Assembly (NCBI GenBank): GCA_900315805.1
Contig: ONAN01000007.1
Span: forward strand, 1 to 62,780
Direction: 5' to 3'
Origin: an uncultured Selenomonadales bacterium
GTDB taxonomy: Bacteria; Bacillota; Negativicutes; Acidaminococcales; Acidaminococcaceae
DNA length: 62,780 nucleotides
The translations under genes and the position numbers were made by a program. Under the pieces are notes generated by a model. It did not search any database. It saw nothing but the letters and a program-made list of their open reading frames with translations, and was not told the origin of the DNA. This document shows positions 41,876 through 50,392 of the stretch, in pieces (within the stretch, counting starts at the first letter, position 1; each line of letters opens with the position of its first letter).

Positions 41876-43381
41876 ATGCGCAAATCATTGCTGTTGCTGG
41901 CCCTTTGCTCGCTGCTTTGCGGCGGGGCTGCGGGGACGGTTCTGGCGGCGCCGGCCCAGCCGCCACGGGATAATTTCTACTGGCTGGGGCAGATCAACAA
42001 GGCGTCGGACGTCATCAATACGGACGAGGGGCTTCTGACGCCGGAAGAGGGGCGCAAGTTTGCCCGGGGTATCGCGAAGGTGCTGCACGACGGCAACCAG
42101 CCGGGGGCGGAGCGGCCGTCGAATGTCATTTTGTTCGAGCCGTACCTGATTCGCGCGGCGGGTCCGCAGATTACGAAGATCCATGCGGGGCGCTCGTCCC
42201 AGGATATGCTGACCACGGTGGGCATCATGGAACAGCGGGAGCATCTGCTGGCCATGGCGGATGCGTTGAACCGGGTGCAGCGGGACCTGATCCGGTTGGC
42301 GGAAGCCCATCAGGATACCATTATACCGAACTATACGAACGGCGTGGCGGCGCAGCCGAACAGCCTGGCCCACTACCTGCTGGCCTATGCCGACGCCTAC
42401 GGGCGGGACATGCAGCGCGTGCGGGAATACTACAAGCGGCTCAATCGGTCGCCCATGGGGGCCATGGTCCTCAACGGTACGGGCTGGCCCCTCAACCGCG
42501 ACCGCATGGCGGCGTATCTGGGTTTCGACGGATTAGCCTATAATACGTACGATGCCGGGCAGGTCTTTCCGCAGGAGGCGCCGGTCGAGTCGGGCGGTAT
42601 TGCGGACTGCATCGCCATCCACACGACCAGTTTTATTGAAGAGATTATGCAGCAGTATGCCCAGCCCCGGCCGTGGATCCTGCTGAAGGAAGGCGGCAGC
42701 AATACGTACGTTTCGTCCGCCATGCCGCAGAAACGGAATCCGGGCATCCTGAACCGCTGCCGGACGGATGCGTCGACACTGCTCGGCATGTCCGTCGAGG
42801 GGCTGTTCCGGTCCCACAACATTCCGGCGGGCATGGCCGACGGCCGCCTCAACGGGCGCACCGATGTATTCCCCCAGGCGGCGAAGGTGCTGAACGGCAT
42901 GGACCAGATCTTGAACAACCTGGTCATCCATCCCGAACGGTCGCTGGAAGAATTGAATCTGGACTGGACCTGCTCCCAGGAAATCGCGGACCGGCTCATG
43001 AAGAACCACGGCATTCCCTTCCGGACGGGCCATCACTTTGCCAGCGAGATTGTTTCCTACGCGCGGGCCCATGACATCGCGCCGAAAGCGTTTACGTACG
43101 AACTGGCACAGCAGGTCTACGCCAAGGTCGTCCAGGACGACCCCGTCCTGCCGCGGCAGTTCCCCATGACGGCGGCGGAGTGGGACAGCGCCAAGGATCC
43201 GGCGGCCATTGTGCGCAGCCGCAGCGTCAAGGGCGGCCCGCAGCCGGCGGAACTGGCGAAGATGCTGCGCATGGCGAAGGACACCGTGGCGGATCACGAG
43301 GCGTGGACGAAACAGACGCGGCAGAAACTGCACGATGCGGAAGAACGGCTGAATGCGGATTTTCAGGCAAAATTGCAGTAG
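41876..43381 (+). CDS. Exported argininosuccinate lyase-like protein
   Basis: A 501-residue protein of the fumarase/aspartase/argininosuccinate lyase superfamily with a signal peptide (RKSLLLLALCSLLCGGAAG, cleavage near VLAA). The family landmarks are all there: KIHAGRSSQD (the argininosuccinate lyase HTGRSRNDQ region), NYTNGVAAQPNSLAHYLLA (core AQPNSLAHYL), and the signature loop SSAMPQKRNPG with the catalytic serine. Length is normal once the signal is removed. Lyases of this family act in the cytoplasm; export to the periplasm is unusual. Met at 41876 has GGAGAGGAGG. It diverges from the hydrolase/ABC/racemase operon. Confidence 0.8.
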   Translation: MRKSLLLLALCSLLCGGAAGTVLAAPAQPPRDNFYWLGQINKASDVINTDEGLLTPEEGRKFARGIAKVLHDGNQPGAERPSNVILFEPYLIRAAGPQITKIHAGRSSQDMLTTVGIMEQREHLLAMADALNRVQRDLIRLAEAHQDTIIPNYTNGVAAQPNSLAHYLLAYADAYGRDMQRVREYYKRLNRSPMGAMVLNGTGWPLNRDRMAAYLGFDGLAYNTYDAGQVFPQEAPVESGGIADCIAIHTTSFIEEIMQQYAQPRPWILLKEGGSNTYVSSAMPQKRNPGILNRCRTDASTLLGMSVEGLFRSHNIPAGMADGRLNGRTDVFPQAAKVLNGMDQILNNLVIHPERSLEELNLDWTCSQEIADRLMKNHGIPFRTGHHFASEIVSYARAHDIAPKAFTYELAQQVYAKVVQDDPVLPRQFPMTAAEWDSAKDPAAIVRSRSVKGGPQPAELAKMLRMAKDTVADHEAWTKQTRQKLHDAEERLNADFQAKLQ

Positions 43382-43433
43382 AGAAAAATGTATTTGGCTT
43401 TGCGGTAAAAAAATTGAATTTTACAATACAAAA

Positions 43434-43464
43434 TAGACAAAGAAGAAGTAATAAGTGGTATAAT
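43434..43464 (+). promoter_or_regulatory. Promoter of autotransporter 4
   Basis: Extended -10 TGGTATAAT (TATAAT at 43459-43464), with TAGACA at 43434-43439 (19-base spacer) as a weak -35. Confidence 0.6.
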
Positions 43465-43529
43465 TGTCAAAGAATAATTATTTTTGAACTTGATTGCTTT
43501 TCAAGTTCAAATCTGGGAGGATACCACTT

Positions 43530-46500
43530 ATGAGAACTTTTTTAACCAAGCAGCAAGCAGCAAGAATCCTTTCCGCCCTGTTATGCGCTGTGGCGGTTCC
43601 GGCTTTTGCGGCGGATCCGGTTACAGTGACCAGCGGAACGGGATCGATTCCCTGGGCGGAGACAGCAACGACCCGCTATGTGGTGGAGGACGGCGGAAAG
43701 TTGTCCTTGGACTCCCAGCAGGGCAGCACCACGCACATGGATTTGAAGACCGAAGGGACAGGCATCACGGTCAAGGGACCCAATTCCACTGATCCTTCCA
43801 AAGGGGTGACTCTGCAACTGTATTCTCCGGGAGGTGGATATTATACAACTCACTATTTCCATATCACCGCTACAGGGGCTAATGCATCTGCCTTAACGGT
43901 AGAAAAAGGTGCTACACTCAACGGCGATACAGAAATCGCTGGAACGGACACCCATCTCCGAGGGGAGAAAAATGGCGTTTCCTATTACGGGAAGGGGAGT
44001 ATAGAGATGTATGGCGGCGTCACGCTTCACGGCGAAAAGGGAAACGGCCTGGAAATGACGGACGGAAGTGAAGGCACCGTCTATCTGTATGGTGACAATC
44101 ATGTCACCGGCGGGACGAACGGTATGGTTGTTACAGGCAAGGCCCGCGTAGATGATTCTCGGATTTCTGTAACATATATTTATGGCGCTTATCATCGGGA
44201 TACTTCGTTCTCATCAGAACTTGACGCAGGAAATTTCGGACGGGACGGCAGACAAGGGGCTGGTGTCCTGGCCCGGGACTATACCGGGGATTCCCAGGAA
44301 CCGGCTATTTCTGTAGATGTTAATTACCAAGCCATTTTTGCCGGCACCACCGGCATCGACGTACAGTCTTCCAGCCTGGACGCAAGGTCGCCGAAGCTCG
44401 ACGTTTATGGCCACAGCAGTGATGCCAGCCAGCTGCAGCCGCACGACGGCATCGGTGTCTTTTCGGGCCGCAGCGGGAACGGCACACAGGATGGATCCGT
44501 CAAGTTACTGGGCTATAATCGTGTTTTAGTAAACAGTCAGCGTATCGGCCTGGATGCAGAACAGGGAATCATTTCCCTGAAAAGCGAGCATAACGTTGTC
44601 CAGGGCAACACCGGTACAGGCATTTATGCCGGCGACGGTGGTACGGTTACGCTGTCCTGTTATGATGGGTATGATCTCAGCCTCCAGGAGGTGTCTGGCA
44701 AAACGGCTATTCGCTCTGCCGCTTCTACGAAGCCTGCCACGGTGCAAGTCTCCGGGCTGCTGAACATACGGAGTACGGATGGGGCAGACGGGACTGCCGT
44801 GGAAAGCGCTGCGGACGGAAACGGCGCCACTACGTCGAAAGTCAGCCTCAATTACGGCGCGAATGATGATAATCGTACTAACGCCATCACGGGTACCCTG
44901 CGGGCCTATAAAGGCGGGTCCATTGACGTCCAGCGCGGAGAAAACGGACGACGCATCGATATCACGGGCGACGCCCTTGCATACGGCGATAGCCGGAATA
45001 CGACGGGCGGAACCATTTCCCTGTATCTGGATCAGGACAGTACCCTCACAGGGGCGGCCGACACCGGTCTGGCCCTCTACGATACGACATGGAACAACGG
45101 CAGGATTGACCTTACCCTGGACGGCAGCAGCCTCTGGAAAATGACGAAAAGCAGCGCCGTCACCAATATTTCCGGGAACGGCGGGACGGTTCAGTTTGAA
45201 AACGGGGGAGACAGCCTCCAGATCGGAACCCTGAGCGGCACCCACACGTTCCAAATGGATTTGTCCACGACCGGCAGTAACAGCGATATGCTGTACATTT
45301 CCCAGGGAACGTCCGACCTGCAGACACTCGACGTCAAGAATCTGCCGGAACTGGAAGCGTCAATGGCGGACAATCAGGCGGTCCGCTTCGCCACCGTCCG
45401 GCATGCCCGGAATGGATTCCGGGACGGCACGGTCCTCGGGTTCTTTGCGAACGGCGTCTACAACGACAAACTGAGCATCCAGTACCGCCGGCTCCGTTCC
45501 GACAGGGACAATAACCAGGCGTATAACGATGCTTACAACGGGGACGGAAACCGCAAGCCGACGACGGCCCAGGTGGAAGCGCTGTACCAGTCGGGCGATC
45601 TGACGGATGCGCGCAACGTGTATGTGGTCAAGAAGGCCAAGAACAACGTGAACGACGGCGCCCTTACGCCGGGCGCCATTACGGACGGACTGTGGCATTA
45701 CATGGCCGAACTGGATACCTTCAGCCGCCGGACCGGGCAGGCCGTGTATTTCAACCCCGGAGCCAAAAACGATGCCTGGGTCCGCATGGATTACAAGAAC
45801 TTCGGCGTCGATGGCGTGGGAGAAATCTCCGGCAACACCTATGAACTCGGCTATAATTTCCTTCTCAGCGATACGGACCGGCAGCGGCACAGCCTGGGCA
45901 TTTCCGGGTCCTATGCCAACCCGTCCGGCCATTTTGACAGCTTCCGGGGCAACGTCCGGATGCATGACCGGTACATCGGCATTTACGATACTCATGAATA
46001 CTTTGAAAAAGGAAAAGCGGAGAAACCGGTCCGGAAGAGCTACTGGGACAATTACCTGAAGGTGCACCGCATCAAGCAGGACTATGACACGATTGACGAC
46101 CAGACCCTGCGCAGCTACAGAGGCAGGTACAACCAGACCGCCGTGTCCCTGAGCAGTGAATACGGCCGCCACCTGAACATGGGGAACTCTTCCTGGTACT
46201 GGGTACCGCAGGGACAGCTGCAGCTGTCCTATCTGGGCAGCTATGATTACGTGGACAGCCAGAAACTGCATGTCTACGGCGACCACGGCTGGAGCCTCAT
46301 TGGCCGCCTTGGCTTCGACCTCGTCAAGAACCTGGACCCGAAACTGGACAGCAAGCTCTATTTCAAGGCCAGCGCCCTGCATGAATTCCTGGACGGCGGC
46401 AGCGTCCGTACGGCAGCCTATGAACGGGACGGCTGGGACGCAGGGGAATACACCAGCGACAACGACGCCCGCGGTACCTGGGCCGAAGTCGGTATCGGCT

Positions 46501-46613
46501 ACAGCGCCCGGACCGGCAAGAACCAGTACATGTTCTTCGATGCACAGCGGGACTTCGGCAACGACTTCAGCCGCACCTACAAAATCACCGCCTCCGTCAA
46601 CTGGGTGTTCTGA
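43530..46613 (+). CDS. Autotransporter 4 (type Va, outer-membrane beta-barrel)
   Basis: A 1027-residue surface protein. Signal peptide residues 1-27 (TKQQAARILSALLCAVAVPA, cleavage near FAAD), passenger beta-solenoid rich in Gly, Asn and Thr, a stem with QFENGGDSLQIGTL and DMLYISQGTSD, then the barrel from about MAELDTFSRRTG to ASVNWVF. The barrel is a paralogue of autotransporter 3 (SYWDNYLK, YRGRYNQTAVSLSSEYGR against YSQDIFNLSTEYGR, IGRLGFDLVK), while the passengers differ. Met at 43530 follows GGGAGG. No catalytic motif is obvious. Confidence 0.88.
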   Translation: MRTFLTKQQAARILSALLCAVAVPAFAADPVTVTSGTGSIPWAETATTRYVVEDGGKLSLDSQQGSTTHMDLKTEGTGITVKGPNSTDPSKGVTLQLYSPGGGYYTTHYFHITATGANASALTVEKGATLNGDTEIAGTDTHLRGEKNGVSYYGKGSIEMYGGVTLHGEKGNGLEMTDGSEGTVYLYGDNHVTGGTNGMVVTGKARVDDSRISVTYIYGAYHRDTSFSSELDAGNFGRDGRQGAGVLARDYTGDSQEPAISVDVNYQAIFAGTTGIDVQSSSLDARSPKLDVYGHSSDASQLQPHDGIGVFSGRSGNGTQDGSVKLLGYNRVLVNSQRIGLDAEQGIISLKSEHNVVQGNTGTGIYAGDGGTVTLSCYDGYDLSLQEVSGKTAIRSAASTKPATVQVSGLLNIRSTDGADGTAVESAADGNGATTSKVSLNYGANDDNRTNAITGTLRAYKGGSIDVQRGENGRRIDITGDALAYGDSRNTTGGTISLYLDQDSTLTGAADTGLALYDTTWNNGRIDLTLDGSSLWKMTKSSAVTNISGNGGTVQFENGGDSLQIGTLSGTHTFQMDLSTTGSNSDMLYISQGTSDLQTLDVKNLPELEASMADNQAVRFATVRHARNGFRDGTVLGFFANGVYNDKLSIQYRRLRSDRDNNQAYNDAYNGDGNRKPTTAQVEALYQSGDLTDARNVYVVKKAKNNVNDGALTPGAITDGLWHYMAELDTFSRRTGQAVYFNPGAKNDAWVRMDYKNFGVDGVGEISGNTYELGYNFLLSDTDRQRHSLGISGSYANPSGHFDSFRGNVRMHDRYIGIYDTHEYFEKGKAEKPVRKSYWDNYLKVHRIKQDYDTIDDQTLRSYRGRYNQTAVSLSSEYGRHLNMGNSSWYWVPQGQLQLSYLGSYDYVDSQKLHVYGDHGWSLIGRLGFDLVKNLDPKLDSKLYFKASALHEFLDGGSVRTAAYERDGWDAGEYTSDNDARGTWAEVGIGYSARTGKNQYMFFDAQRDFGNDFSRTYKITASVNWVF

Positions 46614-46639
46614 CGTTCCAACGATTCCCTTATATGACA

Positions 46640-46676
46640 AAATCTCCTATGACCACCCGGTCATAGGAGATTTTTG
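46640..46676 (+). terminator. Terminator after autotransporter 4
   Basis: AATCTCCTATGACC/GGTCATAGGAGATT stem with a tiny loop and T5. Confidence 0.92.
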
Positions 46677-46704
46677 CGTTCTATTTCCAATTAGGGAGCG
46701 ATTC

Positions 46705-46827
46705 GGCGGAAGCCGGTTTCCGGCGCCGCCGGAAAACCGCCTAACCAAAATGATCTCCTGGGACAAATTTCCGGCGCATCGAGCGCTTTGCGCGAGCCAG
46801 CGCCGGAAATTTCCGTCACAGGAGATC
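46705..46827 (-). terminator. Two strong stem-loops after the sodium:solute symporter gene
   Basis: Directly after the symporter stop (46831): an outer stem GATCTCCTG/CAGGAGATC (46752-46827), inner stem AAATTTCCGGCGC/GCGCCGGAAATTT and a third stem AGCGC...GCGCG at the tip. On the minus strand it is followed by ATTTTGG. A second GC-rich hairpin (46705-46742) comes next. Together they look like a composite 3-prime end; the nested design and size exceed a plain terminator. Confidence 0.62.
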
Positions 46828-46830
46828 CTA

Positions 46831-48255
46831 TTAATGTTCTGTGCTGACCAACCCTTCCGTCGAAATCGCCTGCTTGCTCACCAGGCTGATTCCACAGAAC
46901 ACGCCGCCGCAGACGAGCCATTCGGCGTAAATCACATGGGGCAGGACGCGGACAGCCGGAATGAACATCCAGGCCACGAGCACGACGATGGACGCAATGA
47001 TCGTCCAGAACGCCGCCTGACGGGAGCAGTACTGCGGTGCGTACATGGTCATGAGCACGATGACCGAGAAGGCCGCCATCAGGGACAGGCCCGCCATGAG
47101 GGTGGAAATGATGCCGACGATGGTGAGGGCGAAGCCCAGGGTCAGGAGGCCGAGCAGGAGGACGGAGACGCGGGTGACGCGCATGTATTTCTTGTCGTCC
47201 ATTTCGGGGTCGATGAAGCGTTTATGGATATCGTGGGAATAGAGCGTGGCGGCCGACAGAAGCAGGTTGCAGGCCGTGCTGACGTCGGCGGCCCACAAGG
47301 AAGCAAGGGTGATGCCGGCAATCCACGGGTTGAGGCTCATGATGAGGCGGGGCAGGGCCGTCGTGGGCGGGATGCTGGGATAGATTTCCGACGCGATGAC
47401 GCCGAGCAGGGCGGCGACGAAGCCGACGGGCAGCATGACGAGACCGCCGATGATGAAGCCCTTACGGGCGGTCTGGACATCTTTGGCGCCCAGGGAAATC
47501 TGGATGATGGCCTGGAGGGACAGGTTGACCGTGACGAGGACGACGATCCACGTGACGATGGTCATGGGGCCCACGCCGCTGACAAAGTCAAGGGACGTGA
47601 GGCTCGGCGCCTTGATGGCGACGACGTCGATGCCGCCGGTCATGCCCAGGATCAGGAAGGCGGCCACCGTGATGCCGATATACTGCAGCGTCACGTTGAG
47701 GACGTTGGACTGGCTGGCAGACCACATACCGCCGATGAGGGTGATGCCGATGAAGACGAGGGCGCTCGTGAGCATGCCCGTGAGGGGCGTGAAGACGTTG
47801 GGCAGCAGGGCGGCCAGAATGGCGCCGCCGGCCACGTACTGCAGGCTCATGATGACGAGCTGCACGAGGACCTGGCAGCCGATGCCGGCAATCATGCTGC
47901 GGCGGTCATAGTAGCGCTCCAGCAGTTCCGGCACGGTCGTGATGTTGAGCTGACGGTATTTTTTGGCGACGGTGAGGCCCATGACGATGGCGCCGATGCC
48001 CCAGGCCGCCGTGTACCAGCCGGCGGAGAGGCCGACCTTGTAGGCCCGTTCCGCGACGCCGATGGTCGAAGCGCCGCCGACAGCGAGGCCGACGATGCTG
48101 ACCATGACGAGGGTGGTGGTCAGTTTACGGCTGGCGAGCACGTAGGCTTCCGCCGACGCGGCAGCCCGCCGCTTCACGTACCAGCTGATGCCGAACAGCA
48201 CCCCTATGTAGACTACGATGATGAAAACCTGAATCGCCGATGAACCCATTTCCAA
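46831..48255 (-). CDS. Sodium:solute symporter (SSS family), T-box controlled
   Basis: A 474-residue, about 13-segment SSS-family (PanF/PutP-like) sodium symporter. GGASTIGVAERAYKVGLSAGWY (core SAGWYTAAWGIG), LQYVAGG, GMWSASQSNVLNVTLQY, SLWAADVSTACNLLLSAATLY support the assignment. Substrate could be an amino acid or organic acid. A T-box leader lies directly upstream, so expression should rise when a specific tRNA is uncharged, which argues for an amino-acid substrate. ATG at 48255 has GAGAGGAG upstream. The nearest SSS relatives include pantothenate and proline carriers, which I cannot separate. Confidence 0.87.
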   Translation of the reverse strand: MEMGSSAIQVFIIVVYIGVLFGISWYVKRRAAASAEAYVLASRKLTTTLVMVSIVGLAVGGASTIGVAERAYKVGLSAGWYTAAWGIGAIVMGLTVAKKYRQLNITTVPELLERYYDRRSMIAGIGCQVLVQLVIMSLQYVAGGAILAALLPNVFTPLTGMLTSALVFIGITLIGGMWSASQSNVLNVTLQYIGITVAAFLILGMTGGIDVVAIKAPSLTSLDFVSGVGPMTIVTWIVVLVTVNLSLQAIIQISLGAKDVQTARKGFIIGGLVMLPVGFVAALLGVIASEIYPSIPPTTALPRLIMSLNPWIAGITLASLWAADVSTACNLLLSAATLYSHDIHKRFIDPEMDDKKYMRVTRVSVLLLGLLTLGFALTIVGIISTLMAGLSLMAAFSVIVLMTMYAPQYCSRQAAFWTIIASIVVLVAWMFIPAVRVLPHVIYAEWLVCGGVFCGISLVSKQAISTEGLVSTEH

Positions 48256-48282
48256 TACTCCTCTCTTTGTTCCGGTACCAAC

Positions 48283-48585
48283 AAAAAAAGCCGCCCCCCG
48301 AGGGACGACTTCGTCGCGGTACCACCCTGCTTACCGATGGAAACAAAAAAGGGTGGTCACCAGGGACGGAAACAGGTTCCGCGGTACCACCCTCATTATC
48401 TCGAATCGATCAACTCATGGCCGTGTAACGGCAGCCGCACCGGTGCAGCCTACTGTCAATTCAGCCGCACAGTTCCGGGATGAACTTCATGACCTTTTCC
48501 CTTGTCCCCTTGCACCGGCCGGAGACTCTCTGCGAAGTTCCAAGGCACTACTTTATCCCTTCGTCACTGTTGTTGTTTTGAATTA
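48283..48585 (-). promoter_or_regulatory. T-box riboswitch leader with two T-box/terminator modules
   Basis: The minus strand reads a stem I region with AAAGTAG and AGAGAG landmarks (48554-48521), then T-box 1, AGGGTGGTACCGCGG (48393-48379). Terminator 1 follows (GGGTGGT/ACCACCC plus T6, 48392-48345). A second T-box AGGGTGGTACCGCG (48328-48315) and terminator 2 (GTCGTCCC/GGGGCGGC plus T7, 48312-48283) come next. The second module has no stem I of its own. A specifier codon cannot be fixed; CTG (Leu, 48472-48470) following GAA is my best guess by analogy to leuS leaders. The tRNA-responsive switch controls the symporter. Confidence 0.85.
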
Positions 48586-48592
48586 TGGTTCC

Positions 48593-48620
48593 ATTTTAAC
48601 GGAAAGATGGCCAATGTCAA
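48593..48620 (-). promoter_or_regulatory. Promoter of the T-box leader
   Basis: Minus-strand TTGACA (48620-48615), 16-base spacer, TAAAAT (48598-48593). Start point near 48586 gives a leader of about 330 bases. Confidence 0.82.
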
Positions 48621-48675
48621 GCCTTGCCGCGCAAATTCTTTGCGGGCGTGGCGAAACTGTTACATCTTGTACAAA

Positions 48676-49464
48676 TTATTTGATGTACTGGCCTTCCAGC
48701 TGGGCCATGGTGCCGTTGGTTTCCATTTCGGCGAGGAAGAAGTTCACGTAGTTCAGGAAATCCTGGTCGCCTTTGGCCATGAGGGCGCCGAAGCGGCTCT
48801 TGGTGAAGGGCTTGTCCACGAGGGGCGCGGCCAGTTTTTCGTTGAGTTTCACGTATTTGCGGGCTTCCATGGTTTCCGTGATCATGATGTCGGCCTTGCC
48901 TTCGCCGACGAGGGCGGGGATTTCGGCGTTCTGTTCATGGACGATGAGCGTCGCCTGGGGCAGGTTGGCGCGGGCGAATTTCTCGTTCGTGCCGCCGGGG
49001 TTGACCATGACGCGGACGCCCGGCTTGTTGAGGTCGGCCAGGGTCTTGAATTTGGCGGCGTCGCCTTTGCGGCAGAGAATGGTCTTGCCGAAGAGCAGGT
49101 AGCCGTCGGACATGGTCAGGGTGCGCTCGCGGTCAAAGGTGCGCGTAATGCCGCACAGGGCCAGGTCGAACTTGCCGTCTTTCGTGTCCTGGGAGAGGGT
49201 CTTCCAGGTCGTGGGAACGTATTCCACTTTCACGTGGAGGGACGCGGCCAGCTTTTCCGCCAGCTCGGCATCGAAGCCTTCGTACTTGCCGGTTTCCTTG
49301 TCCTTGTAGGACATGGGGCGGTAGTCACCGGTGGTGCCGACGCGGATGGTGCCGCGGGCGGCGATGTCTTCCAGATGGGCCGCAAAAGCGGTCGTCATGG
49401 TGCCGAGCAGCAGACCGGCGGTCAATGCGGCCGCAGCACCGTACTTCAAGAATTTCAGGGACAT
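48676..49464 (-). CDS. Solute-binding family 3 protein resembling periplasmic cyclohexadienyl dehydratase (PheC)
   Basis: A 262-residue exported protein (signal about residues 1-28, TTAFAA cleavage) of the solute-binding family 3 fold. It reads VGTTGDYRPMSYKD, GFDAELAEKLA, PTTWKTL and VNPGGTNEKFARANL, all very close to periplasmic cyclohexadienyl dehydratase of Pseudomonas (ATTGDYKPFSYR, PTSWPNL, VNPGGTNEKFARANL), an enzyme that evolved from amino-acid-binding proteins. It may convert prephenate or arogenate in the periplasm, or be an ancestral-type binding protein. Last of a four-gene operon with a TRAP transporter and a DMT exporter. No ABC permease or ATPase is next to it, which supports an enzyme. 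Confidence 0.78.
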   Translation of the reverse strand: MSLKFLKYGAAAALTAGLLLGTMTTAFAAHLEDIAARGTIRVGTTGDYRPMSYKDKETGKYEGFDAELAEKLAASLHVKVEYVPTTWKTLSQDTKDGKFDLALCGITRTFDRERTLTMSDGYLLFGKTILCRKGDAAKFKTLADLNKPGVRVMVNPGGTNEKFARANLPQATLIVHEQNAEIPALVGEGKADIMITETMEARKYVKLNEKLAAPLVDKPFTKSRFGALMAKGDQDFLNYVNFFLAEMETNGTMAQLEGQYIK

Positions 49465-49494
49465 AATGAATCACTCCTTTTTTTAATTGACGGC

Positions 49495-50391
49495 TCAGGC
49501 GCGGCTCAGGACGAAGACGGCACCGAGGATGAGGACGATGCCCGCCGTTTCGACAGGGCCGAAGACGAGGCCGAAGAACAGCATACTGAAGAAGATGGAC
49601 GACACGGGTTCCATGGCGCCCAGGATGCCTGTCACCTGGGGCGGAATGTACTGCACGCTGGCAATGTAGAGCGAAAAGGCGAGTACCGTGCCGAGGAGGA
49701 CGACGAAAGCGAAGGCGCCGAGAAAGGGCAGGTCGTGCGGCATGTCGTAGTTCCAGGGCTGGGCGAAGGGCAGGCACACGAGGCCGCCGATGAACATACC
49801 CCAGCCGACGACGAGGGGCGCGCCCCAGCGCAGGATCATGTCGCGGGGCTGGACCGTGTAGAGGGCCGCGGCTGCGGCGGACAACAGGCCCAGGACGAGG
49901 GCCCGCGGCGACACGGCGAGGGAGTCCCAGCGTCCGCCGGTCACGATGAGGACCGTGCCGAGGACGGCGGCCAGGGTGCACCAGAATTCGCGGTGCCGCG
50001 GCAGGCGCCGCTCGCGCAGGCAGACCCACAGGACGATGAGGATGGCCATCAGGTACTGCAGGATGGTGGCGATGGCGGCGTTGCTCTCCTTAATCGTGGC
50101 AAAGTAAAAGTACTGCGTACCCAGCATGCCGACGGCGCCGAAAACAACCAGGGGCAGGCGGTCCCGCCTGCTGCGCCAGATGCGGTAGGGGTTCCGGCCG
50201 CTCAGGACGCGGTCGAGGCCGATCAGGATGACGCCCGACAGGATCAGGCGGGCGCCGGTGAGCCAGTACGTGGAGATGGCGCGGTCCATGAGCAGGTACT
50301 GGCCGGCAATGCCCGAGGCACCCCAGAAGATGCAGCCGATGACGGCCATGAGGATGCCCCGCAGGTAATGGTTCTCGTTGGGATTTGGCAT
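49495..50391 (-). CDS. EamA/DMT-family transporter
   Basis: A 298-residue inner-membrane protein with ten hydrophobic segments in two EamA repeats: IGCIFWGASGIAGQYLL and YFYFATIKESNAAIATIL in the first, ALYTVQPRDMILRWG and IPPQVTGILGAMEPVSSI in the second. Members export amino acids or metabolites, sometimes import. It lies one base from the stop-to-start of the TAXI gene, so translation is coupled. If the PheC-like protein is an enzyme, this carrier could move an aromatic precursor or product. Confidence 0.87.
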   Translation of the reverse strand: MPNPNENHYLRGILMAVIGCIFWGASGIAGQYLLMDRAISTYWLTGARLILSGVILIGLDRVLSGRNPYRIWRSRRDRLPLVVFGAVGMLGTQYFYFATIKESNAAIATILQYLMAILIVLWVCLRERRLPRHREFWCTLAAVLGTVLIVTGGRWDSLAVSPRALVLGLLSAAAAALYTVQPRDMILRWGAPLVVGWGMFIGGLVCLPFAQPWNYDMPHDLPFLGAFAFVVLLGTVLAFSLYIASVQYIPPQVTGILGAMEPVSSIFFSMLFFGLVFGPVETAGIVLILGAVFVLSRA

Positions 50392-50392
50392 A

